Positions 44,579 to 52,930 of a stretch of DNA of 64,000 nt are shown piece by piece (position 1 is the stretch's first letter; each line of letters begins with the position of its first letter). The notes under the pieces were generated by a model, which did no database searches, was not told where the DNA came from, and was given only the letters and a program-made list of their open reading frames with translations. Origin of the DNA: Metabacillus malikii (lineage in GTDB: Bacteria; Bacillota; Bacilli; Bacillales; Bacillaceae); contig NZ_JAUSUD010000010.1 of assembly GCF_030813355.1 (NCBI RefSeq), forward strand, positions 62,001 to 126,000. Direction: 5' to 3'. The position numbers and the translations under genes were made by a program.

Positions 44579-45616
44579 ATGATGAAATTCAAACTGTTTT
44601 GGCCATTACTAGTATTGTTGTTAATCCTATCTGTCAATCTATTTTTTGACCCGAAGTTTTTCATTATCGAGGTGAAAAATGGACATCTAACAGGTAGTAT
44701 CATAGACATTTTGAACCGTGGTGCACCATTAATGCTTATTTCTTTAGGGATGACACTAGTCATTGCTACGAAAGGGATTGACCTTGGTGTCGGTTCTGTT
44801 GTGGCAATGTCGGGAGCAATTGCCGCAATGACGGTTAGTCAATCTACAGGTATCTCAGGTGATAGCTTAGTTCCATTATTTACTGCGATTGCATTTGCAC
44901 TTGGACTATCTTTACTTGCAGGACTATGGAACGGAATACTTGTCTCAAGGATCGGGATTCAACCGATTGTTGCGACATTGATTTTAATGGTGGCTGGGCG
45001 TGGGATTGCTCAGTTAATAACTAATGGACAAATTACAACGATTTATTATGAGCCTTATTCATTTATAGGTGGAGGCTATTTGTTCATGCTTCCTTTTTCG
45101 ATTTTTATCGTGGTCGCTGTCTTATGTCTGGCTCTCTTTTTAACGAGACGTACGTCGATTGGCTTATTTATTGAATCTGTCGGTTCGAATCCTGAAGCAA
45201 GCCGTTTAGCAGGGATAAACTCAAAAAATATCATTTTAATGGTCTATTTATTCTCCGGATTTTGTGCTGGAATTGGCGGTTTAATTTTAAGCTCAAATGT
45301 AGCGAGTGCAGACGGAAATAATGCCGGACTTTGGTATGAACTTGATGCAATTTTAGCCGTTGTTATTGGAGGAACCTCACTTATGGGGGGAAGGTTTTTC
45401 TTAATGGGTACAGTCGTGGGAGCATTGATTATTCAAAGCTTGACGACAACAATTTACTCAATTGGAATCCCTCCTGAAACAAATTTAGTTGTAAAGGCAA
45501 TCGTCGTATTAATCGTTTGTTTACTTCAATCACCAGATTTTCGCAAGAAAGTATTAGGGAGAATGAAACGCACGAAACAACTGTCAAAGAATGATAAAGG
45601 AGTGACATTATCATGA
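44579..45616 (+). CDS. ytfT: Furanose ABC permease, YtfT-like
   Basis: A 345-residue BPD_transp_2 permease with about nine spans; signature stretches GMTLVIATKGIDLGVGSVVA and SRLAGINSKNIILMVYLFSG are typical of CUT2 permeases. The gene order binding protein-ATPase-permease-permease is that of E. coli ytfQRT-yjfF. Its TGA overlaps the next ATG by 4 bp. ATG 44579 has GGAGGAATGGG upstream. Confidence 0.88.
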   Translation: MMKFKLFWPLLVLLLILSVNLFFDPKFFIIEVKNGHLTGSIIDILNRGAPLMLISLGMTLVIATKGIDLGVGSVVAMSGAIAAMTVSQSTGISGDSLVPLFTAIAFALGLSLLAGLWNGILVSRIGIQPIVATLILMVAGRGIAQLITNGQITTIYYEPYSFIGGGYLFMLPFSIFIVVAVLCLALFLTRRTSIGLFIESVGSNPEASRLAGINSKNIILMVYLFSGFCAGIGGLILSSNVASADGNNAGLWYELDAILAVVIGGTSLMGGRFFLMGTVVGALIIQSLTTTIYSIGIPPETNLVVKAIVVLIVCLLQSPDFRKKVLGRMKRTKQLSKNDKGVTLS

Positions 45617-46602
45617 AGAAGCTGTCTTTCAATAGTAAACATTACCCTGTATTTGTCACTCTTGGACTTTTTCTTGTCATGTATTTATTCGGTTCAGCAA
45701 AATACACTGGTTTTTCTTCACCACAAGTATTTTTTAACCTATTCATTGATAATGCATTTTTAATTATTGTTGCCGTTGGCATGACATTTGTCATTTTATC
45801 AGGTGGCATTGATTTGTCTGTTGGATCAGTCATTGCATTAACTAGTATGGTGACAGCAAGTCTTATTGAGAATGCTCAACTATCACCATGGATCGTCCTG
45901 CCAATCGCATTACTGATTGGTACAACATTAGGCTTGATAATGGGTTGCTTAATTCACTTTTACAATCTTCAGCCATTCATCGTCACACTAGCAGGAATGT
46001 TTTTGGCTAGAGGATTAAGCTACTTAATTAGTGTTGAAACAATTGCGATTACGAATCCGTTCTTTCAGTATGTTGCAAGCACGAAGCTTTACTTCGGTGA
46101 GTTTTTCATTTCAATAAGTGTGATTATCGCAATTATTGTCATCCTAGCAGCTGTTTTTATCGCACATTATACAAAGTTTGGTCGGACGATTTATGCAATT
46201 GGCGGGAGTGAACAGTCAGCACTATTAATGGGTTTACCAGTTGGTCGAACAAAAATATTAATCTATACGATGAGCGGATTTTGCTCCTCATTAGCAGGGA
46301 TTGTCTTCACATTTTATATGCTCTCAGGCTATGGCTTACATGCAAATGGACTTGAATTAGATGCGATTGCTGCCGTTGTTATCGGAGGCACACTGCTTAC
46401 CGGAGGTGTTGGTTACGTCGCGGGTAGTGTTGTAGGTGTTCTCATACTCGGCATTATTCAAACGTTAATCGTATTCGAAGGTACGTTAAGCTCATGGTGG
46501 ACGAAAATTGCGATTGGTGTCCTTCTACTTCTGTTCATTGTTTTCCAAAGAGTGAGTGTACTTAGAACTGAAAACAAAAAAGTCACAATATCACAGCATT
46601 AA
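45613..46602 (+). CDS. yjfF: Furanose ABC permease, YjfF-like
   Basis: A 329-residue second BPD_transp_2 permease (GMTFVILSGGIDLSVGSVIA, FGRTIYAIGGSEQSALLMGL). It completes the four-gene importer. ATG overlaps the preceding stop; AAAGGAGTG is the ribosome site. A stem-loop (GCACTGC/GCAGTGGC, 46617-46656) follows, without a clear T-run, before the giant GH43 gene. Confidence 0.88.
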   Translation: MKKLSFNSKHYPVFVTLGLFLVMYLFGSAKYTGFSSPQVFFNLFIDNAFLIIVAVGMTFVILSGGIDLSVGSVIALTSMVTASLIENAQLSPWIVLPIALLIGTTLGLIMGCLIHFYNLQPFIVTLAGMFLARGLSYLISVETIAITNPFFQYVASTKLYFGEFFISISVIIAIIVILAAVFIAHYTKFGRTIYAIGGSEQSALLMGLPVGRTKILIYTMSGFCSSLAGIVFTFYMLSGYGLHANGLELDAIAAVVIGGTLLTGGVGYVAGSVVGVLILGIIQTLIVFEGTLSSWWTKIAIGVLLLLFIVFQRVSVLRTENKKVTISQH

Positions 46603-46616
46603 CAATGACAAAAAAG

Positions 46617-46656
46617 CACTGCAAACAGAATGGATAATCCTATCTGTTAGCAGTGG
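46617..46656 (+). terminator. Weak stem-loop after the importer operon
   Basis: GCACTGC pairs with GCAGTGGC and CAGA with TCTG inside; only a weak downstream T content, so readthrough into the next gene is possible. Confidence 0.4.
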
Positions 46657-46757
46657 CTTATGAATGAGTTGGACAAGAAGTAGAAAGCTAGCTAGATAGG
46701 TTTACATAAGAGTTAGATTAATTTAATAGACTATACCAGTTAATAGGAGAGTGCAAT

Positions 46758-49700
46758 ATGAAACATAGGAAAAAGCTTTCCATCGTTGTATTAACAGTTC
46801 TGTTTTTACAAACGATTATAGGTGTTTATCCACAGTCACTATTTGCTGAAGAAATCCCTGAGAAAAACCCTAGTCTATTACTCCATTACGATATGAAAAC
46901 AACAAATCAAAATGGTGGACAACTTATAATGAAGGACGTGTCACCACAGGCAATGTTTGATGGAAAAGTGGTTAATCAGGAAAATGGTCAAATTCTAAAC
47001 AACAATGAGGTTGGTTACATCTCATTTAATGGAGGGAACTCAAACTCCAAAAGTGCATACGTCGAAATTCCGAAGGCGAATGATGGCACCGATTTATTAG
47101 CCGGCTTAGAAGATGTTACGATCTCGACTCTTTTTAATTGGGAAAATGATGGCCAAAATCGGTGGTTATTTGGTTTAGGGACTGTAACTGATGATGCAGA
47201 AAATGGCAATAAATATTTCTTTGTTACCCCACGCCATGGATCTGGGGATGTTGTAGCAACAGGCATATCAAAAGCAGGCTGGCGGAATGAATCACTTGTC
47301 AAAGGTACTGCAGCAATCTCTGCAAATGAATGGCAAGTCGCAACAGTTGTGTACTCAGGAACGACAGATACGATTACTTTATATGTAAATGGCAAGAAGG
47401 CAGCAACCGGTTCAGCCGGTGGAAAGAAGTTAGCTGAAATTATTGATTCGAATTCGGGTTATTCTGGCTTTATCGGAAAGTCCATTTTTAAAAATGACCC
47501 ATTTCTACAAGGGATGGTCGGTGATTTTAAAGTGTTTAATGGTGCGCTAACGGATAAACAAGTAGAAGCAGTCTATCAAGAAACAGCCTCGAAAATAAAT
47601 AAACTTAATCAACTTACATTAGAAGATGCGGTCACATCATTAGAACTCTCAAGCTATGTCTCAAAAAATGACGAAGTATCTAGTATTACTGGAGATGTTG
47701 CACTGCCGCAAAAAGGAAAGCATGGAGTAGAGATAAGCTGGTTATCAAGTAATCAGGAAGTAATCTCAAATGAAGGAAAAGTAACAAGACCACTTGAAAA
47801 AGATGCAAAGGTTGAACTGACAGCTACAGTTACTTATAAAGAGCTAACAGCAACAAAAACATTTAAAGCAACTGTAAAACGAGAGTCTTCAAATAAGGAA
47901 AAGGTGAAGCAAGATGCAAAAAGACTCACCATTCCAAATCAAAATCAAATAAAGGGAAATATCCATCTCCCAACAACGGGAGAACATGGTTCAACCATTC
48001 AATGGACATCATCACATCCGGAGATTATTCAAGGCTCTGCACAGTCTGAAACTGATGACAAGAAGCTAGGCTGGGTTTCTAGGCCGGAAAAAGATACAAA
48101 AGTTACCTTAACAGCAACGGTCACAAATGGTGATGAAGTCGCCGAAAAGAAAATCAAGGTAACAGTCGTGAAGAAACCTGGTAAAAAAGAGTATGATGCC
48201 TATTTCTTTTCATATTTCACAGGAGAATATGAAGGAGGCGAGGAAATTTCTTTTGCAATTGCAGAGGACCCATTGAAATGGCGTGCTTTGAATAATGGAC
48301 AATCAATTCTGCAATCCTCTATGGGTGAAAAGGGACTGCGTGATCCGTTTATTATCCGCTCACCTGAGGGTGATAAATTTTATATGCTTGCAACAGATTT
48401 GAAAATGGGTGAGAGTACAAATTTTGACCAAGCGCAAATAACTGGAAGCCACTCGTTAATGATTTGGGAATCAGATGATTTAGTAAATTGGAGTGAGCAA
48501 CGAATGGTGGAAGTTGCACCAAAAACAGGTGGAAACACTTGGGCACCAGAAGCAATTTACAATGAGAAGACAGGTGAATATGTTGTCTTTTGGGCATCAT
48601 CAATGAAAAATTCCGAAACGTATGGCAATTATCCAAATGGTAGACCACAAGGACAATATAATGTCATGTACTACGCGACAACAAGAGATTTTCATACCTT
48701 CTCGGAACCGAAAGTCTTTATTGATGAAGGCTTCCCAACGATTGACACAAGCTTTGTTCAGCATGACGATACATTTTATCGCTTCACTAAATCAGAGGTC
48801 AATTACAAAGTTTACTATGAGAAAGCCTCAGACATTTTTTATGACGCAGATGGTATCGAAGAAAACGGCTTCCAATTTGACGAAATTGCCGGAACAAAAT
48901 CTGGAAACACTGGATTAATTGGACATCAAGGTAATAATGAAGGACAAACTGTTTTTAAAGATATTCATGAAGACAAATGGTATATGTTCCTCGATTCATG
49001 GCCATATCATGTTAGATGGTCAACTGATCTTGAGGATGGGGAGCAATTTGTGAAAAATCTTCTTCCAGAATCAGAATACGCACTACCACCAGGACCACGT
49101 CATGGAACTGTTATCCCGATCACAAAGGACGAACTGAACGCACTCGAAGCTAAATACGGTGTGAAAGGCCCTGAGCAATCAGATACACCAGTCGTCCATT
49201 ACACATTTGATGAAGACGATGTAGAAGGAACAGTTGTAAAGGATGTTTCTGAAAATGGCTATGATGCTAAGTTAGTAGGTGGGTCGGTAATCGATCAAAC
49301 GAATACTGTCGGTAAATCTAGTGGTGCTGTCAAACTTGATGGAAAGACTGGTTATGTCGAATTACCGGAAAATCTTATTAAACAATTAAACTTAGAAAAA
49401 ATGACCATGTCTACATGGGTACAGATTGGTCAAGACCAACCGAATCAACGAATCTTTGATTTTTCATCAAATACAGGTCGTACCGTCAACCGTAACACGA
49501 TGTACTTAAGTACAAAGGGAGACCAAGGGAATCTTGAATTCGCCATTGTCACACCATTTACAGAAAAATTTGCGAATCAAAACTCCCTACTAAACAGCAA
49601 TTATAAATATGCTGTTAGAGCACCACAGCTGACTACATCAACATGGCACCATGTGGCCATGACGATTGAGGATTACGATGCGGTTTTATACGTTGATGGA

Positions 49701-52700
49701 AAAGAAGTCTCTAGAAGCTCAACATTCAATGTTGAACCAAGAATGTTACTTGAAACAACAATGAACTATTTAGGAAAATCAAGTAAGGATGGACATCCAT
49801 TTTTTAATGGTTCATTTGATGATTTCCGCATTTATAACCGTGCCCTGCCAGCAGATGAGATTGCTAGTTTAGCAGATGCGGAAGTTCCAACAACTCCACC
49901 AGAAGAGGAGCCTGAGGCTGTTTCATTAATCGTTGACTATGATATGACGAACATTGATGGCACAGTTGTAAAGGACAATACAGGAACGTTTGACGGGAAA
50001 TTAATTAATCCTAATCAAGCTGATGTTATGAAAGGAAATGATGCAGGTGCTCTTCATTTCAAAGGTGGTAGTACAGCATCATACATCGAATTGCCAGAAG
50101 GTATTTTAGATAATCTTGACAGTGTGACCATTTCTTCTTTAGTGAATTGGAAAGGTCAGCAAGAAGCAGAGTGGATTTTTGCTTTAGGTCAAGACCAGAA
50201 CAAATATTTATTTACAACACCGAGCAGGAATTCAGGCGATCGTTCTGCACGTGTAGGCTTAGGAGTGACAAGCTGGAATAACGAGGCAGGAGCAAATGCT
50301 ACGTCAGGTCCGGTAAAGGCAGATGAATGGAAGCTCGTAACAGCAGTTATGGATGGAAAAGAAGAGACGCTAACATTATACATTGACGGACATGAGGTTG
50401 GGAAAGGCCCAACGAATGGATATACATTAGATGCGATAAAAAATCAGGATGGCGTTAGCGGCTTCATCGGAAAATCATTTTACTCAGCTGACCCGTATTT
50501 TGGTGGGATGATTGCAGATTTTAAAATCTATGACGGTGCATTATCGCAAGCAGAGATTAGTAGCTTACAAGCTGAGGCAAAGACGAAAATTGAGAAAATG
50601 GATGGAATTCTCTTGCAGCATCATGCAAAACAGCTAAACTATGATGATTTTTTAGGGGAAAACATAAGTAAGGATGAAGTGACAACAAATCTAGATTTTT
50701 CAAACAAAGGTGAGAACGGGATTACAATCACATGGGATTCACAATATCAAGATTACATTTCAAATGAAGGTATCGTAAAAAGACCAACATTTGAATTAGG
50801 CAACAAATCAGTTGTCATTACCGCAACGTTATCAGATGGCAAACAAACGATTAAGCGGGAATTTCCTGTAACTGTCGTAAAGAAACCAAGTGATGAGGAA
50901 GCAGTTAAAAATGATGCACGCCAACTGATTGTCCATAATATTGATGATGTACGAGGAAACATTACTTTACCAACATCAGGTTCTGAAGGCTCAACAATTT
51001 CTTGGAAATCAAGTCATCCAGAGGTTATTACCTCAACAGGTGAAGTAACCCGTCCAGCTAAAGGTGATCAGGCGGTCAAACTGACAGCAACGATAACGTT
51101 GAATGGAGCTGTCGTAACAAAAGGCTTCATCGCAAATGTAAAGGAGCATCCTAAGCAAGAAAAGTATGAAGGCTATGTGTTTAGCTATTTTACCGGTGAA
51201 GGCTACGAAAACGGTGAACAAATTTACTTTGCATTAAGTGAAGGCAATAACCCGCTTAAATGGCAAGAGCTTAACAAAGGGGAACCGGCCTTAACGTCTG
51301 ATTTAGGTGAAAAGGGATTACGTGACCCATTTATCATTCGCTCACCAGAGGGAGACAAATTTTATCTAATAGCAACAGACTTAAAAATTTATGGAAACGG
51401 CAATTGGGATCGCGCCCAAAGACAAGGAAGCCGTTCCATTATGGTTTGGGAATCAACCGACTTAATCAATTGGTCTGAACAACGAATGGTTGAGGTTTCT
51501 CCGGAGGAAGCGGGCAATACATGGGCGCCGGAAATTTTTTATGATGATTCGACAGGTGAATATATTGTGTTCTGGGCTTCTAAATTATATGAGAATGACC
51601 AGCATACCGGTGATAGCTATCAACGGATGATGTATAGCAAAACGCGAGATTTTTATACATTTACAGAACCACAAGTATACATGGATACGGGCTATTCAGT
51701 CATCGATACAACGATGATCGAGGATCAAGGTAACATCTATCGCTTCACAAAAGATGAACGCGGGAACTCAACAGAATCACCGAACGGCAAATTTATATTT
51801 CAAGAGGTAGGCAAATCCGTACTAGACCCAGATTTTACGATGATAAAAGAAGGCATCGGTAAAGGAGCTATTGCTAGAGGGGAAGGTCCAACGATTTTTA
51901 AATCCAATATAGAGGAAAAATGGTACATGTTTATTGATGAATTCGGTGGAAGAGGCTATGTACCGTTTGAAACGACAGATTTACAATCAGGTGAATGGAC
52001 AGTACCTAGCGATTATCAACTGCCAAAACGTCCACGCCACGGCACAGTCATTCCTGTCACAAAAACTGAACATGAAGCATTACAACAAAATGTCCCAACG
52101 GTTAAAAAACCAAATCCTGAAAAGGAAGTGGAAGAAATTTCATTGGAACAGTCAACTATACAGCTAATTGCTGGAGAAAAGCTGAAATTATCTGTAAACA
52201 TCTCTCCAATAGACGTCTCGAATAAGGGCATGGTTTGGACTAGCAGCAATGAAGATGTCGTAACAGTTGACGACAACGGGACCATAACAGCACTTAAAGA
52301 AGGTGAAGCCACTATATCGGTAGCTTCAACGAGTGGAAATGCGGTTGCATTTACAGATGTCATGGTAAAACGGAAAACAACTGATGAAGAAGAACCGCCT
52401 GTACCAGGGGAAGGTGAAGAGCCGCCTGTACCAGGGGAAGGTGAAGAGCCACCTGTATCAGGGGAAGGTGAAGAACCGCCTGTACCAGGGGAAGGTGAAG
52501 AGCCGTCTGTACCAGGGGAAGGTGAAAATCCTCCAGCATCAGGAGAAGAGGAAGACCCGCCTACACAAGGAGAAGGAGAGCTGCCGGCATCGGAAGACGG
52601 GGACCCAACAACAGGAGGAGATGGTGGTGCAACTCCCAACATTGAAAATAATGAAGAGCATGTAATGTCAAATGACAAATCTGATACATCAGTACAAGAA

Positions 52701-52847
52701 GGGACGAGACAATCATCATCGATAAACAAAAATAAATTCTTCAACAAGCTCCCAAGTACAGCGACAAACGTATATAACCTGATGATGATTGGCCTCGCTA
52801 TTGTAGCAATAGGGTTTTATTTAAAAAGAAGAATACAAAAACAATAG
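46758..52847 (+). CDS. Giant wall-anchored protein with two GH43 domains
   Basis: A 2029-residue exported protein. Signal peptide about 1-30; LamG-like module about 40-275; two atrophied Ig-like (aBig) modules to about 475; GH43 about 479-790 (LRDPFIIRSPEGDKFYMLAT, WAPEAIYNEKTGEYVVFWAS); LamG modules about 812-1045 and 1057-1268; two more aBig modules; second GH43 about 1468-1770 (LRDPFIIRSPEGDKFYLIAT, WAPEIFYDDSTGEYIVFWAS); Big_2 module about 1793-1870; EEPPVPGEG repeats about 1876-1942; sorting signal LPSTA at 1998, span, KRR tail. The LamG-aBig-GH43 block is clearly duplicated. Arabinofuranosidase or arabinanase activity at the cell surface is likely; substrate is not certain. ATG with TAGGAGAGTGC upstream. 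Confidence 0.85.
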   Translation: MKHRKKLSIVVLTVLFLQTIIGVYPQSLFAEEIPEKNPSLLLHYDMKTTNQNGGQLIMKDVSPQAMFDGKVVNQENGQILNNNEVGYISFNGGNSNSKSAYVEIPKANDGTDLLAGLEDVTISTLFNWENDGQNRWLFGLGTVTDDAENGNKYFFVTPRHGSGDVVATGISKAGWRNESLVKGTAAISANEWQVATVVYSGTTDTITLYVNGKKAATGSAGGKKLAEIIDSNSGYSGFIGKSIFKNDPFLQGMVGDFKVFNGALTDKQVEAVYQETASKINKLNQLTLEDAVTSLELSSYVSKNDEVSSITGDVALPQKGKHGVEISWLSSNQEVISNEGKVTRPLEKDAKVELTATVTYKELTATKTFKATVKRESSNKEKVKQDAKRLTIPNQNQIKGNIHLPTTGEHGSTIQWTSSHPEIIQGSAQSETDDKKLGWVSRPEKDTKVTLTATVTNGDEVAEKKIKVTVVKKPGKKEYDAYFFSYFTGEYEGGEEISFAIAEDPLKWRALNNGQSILQSSMGEKGLRDPFIIRSPEGDKFYMLATDLKMGESTNFDQAQITGSHSLMIWESDDLVNWSEQRMVEVAPKTGGNTWAPEAIYNEKTGEYVVFWASSMKNSETYGNYPNGRPQGQYNVMYYATTRDFHTFSEPKVFIDEGFPTIDTSFVQHDDTFYRFTKSEVNYKVYYEKASDIFYDADGIEENGFQFDEIAGTKSGNTGLIGHQGNNEGQTVFKDIHEDKWYMFLDSWPYHVRWSTDLEDGEQFVKNLLPESEYALPPGPRHGTVIPITKDELNALEAKYGVKGPEQSDTPVVHYTFDEDDVEGTVVKDVSENGYDAKLVGGSVIDQTNTVGKSSGAVKLDGKTGYVELPENLIKQLNLEKMTMSTWVQIGQDQPNQRIFDFSSNTGRTVNRNTMYLSTKGDQGNLEFAIVTPFTEKFANQNSLLNSNYKYAVRAPQLTTSTWHHVAMTIEDYDAVLYVDGKEVSRSSTFNVEPRMLLETTMNYLGKSSKDGHPFFNGSFDDFRIYNRALPADEIASLADAEVPTTPPEEEPEAVSLIVDYDMTNIDGTVVKDNTGTFDGKLINPNQADVMKGNDAGALHFKGGSTASYIELPEGILDNLDSVTISSLVNWKGQQEAEWIFALGQDQNKYLFTTPSRNSGDRSARVGLGVTSWNNEAGANATSGPVKADEWKLVTAVMDGKEETLTLYIDGHEVGKGPTNGYTLDAIKNQDGVSGFIGKSFYSADPYFGGMIADFKIYDGALSQAEISSLQAEAKTKIEKMDGILLQHHAKQLNYDDFLGENISKDEVTTNLDFSNKGENGITITWDSQYQDYISNEGIVKRPTFELGNKSVVITATLSDGKQTIKREFPVTVVKKPSDEEAVKNDARQLIVHNIDDVRGNITLPTSGSEGSTISWKSSHPEVITSTGEVTRPAKGDQAVKLTATITLNGAVVTKGFIANVKEHPKQEKYEGYVFSYFTGEGYENGEQIYFALSEGNNPLKWQELNKGEPALTSDLGEKGLRDPFIIRSPEGDKFYLIATDLKIYGNGNWDRAQRQGSRSIMVWESTDLINWSEQRMVEVSPEEAGNTWAPEIFYDDSTGEYIVFWASKLYENDQHTGDSYQRMMYSKTRDFYTFTEPQVYMDTGYSVIDTTMIEDQGNIYRFTKDERGNSTESPNGKFIFQEVGKSVLDPDFTMIKEGIGKGAIARGEGPTIFKSNIEEKWYMFIDEFGGRGYVPFETTDLQSGEWTVPSDYQLPKRPRHGTVIPVTKTEHEALQQNVPTVKKPNPEKEVEEISLEQSTIQLIAGEKLKLSVNISPIDVSNKGMVWTSSNEDVVTVDDNGTITALKEGEATISVASTSGNAVAFTDVMVKRKTTDEEEPPVPGEGEEPPVPGEGEEPPVSGEGEEPPVPGEGEEPSVPGEGENPPASGEEEDPPTQGEGELPASEDGDPTTGGDGGATPNIENNEEHVMSNDKSDTSVQEGTRQSSSINKNKFFNKLPSTATNVYNLMMIGLAIVAIGFYLKRRIQKQ

Positions 52848-52860
52848 AGTAATATAGGAT

Positions 52861-52892
52861 GCTAGCTTCTAAGATATTGCTTGGAAGCTAGT
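52861..52892 (+). terminator. Hairpin between surface-enzyme genes
   Basis: CTAGCTTC/GAAGCTAG with a 14-base loop; only a short T stretch follows. Probably mRNA processing or weak termination. Confidence 0.4.
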
Positions 52893-52930
52893 AAATTTCT
52901 ACTAATAACAATCTGTAAAGGAGGAAAATC

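Noticed and set aside
52016-52747. 243-residue minus-strand frame, serine/proline rich
   Set aside because: Antisense to the proline/glutamate repeats of the giant GH43 gene; its repeats mirror the sense codons.
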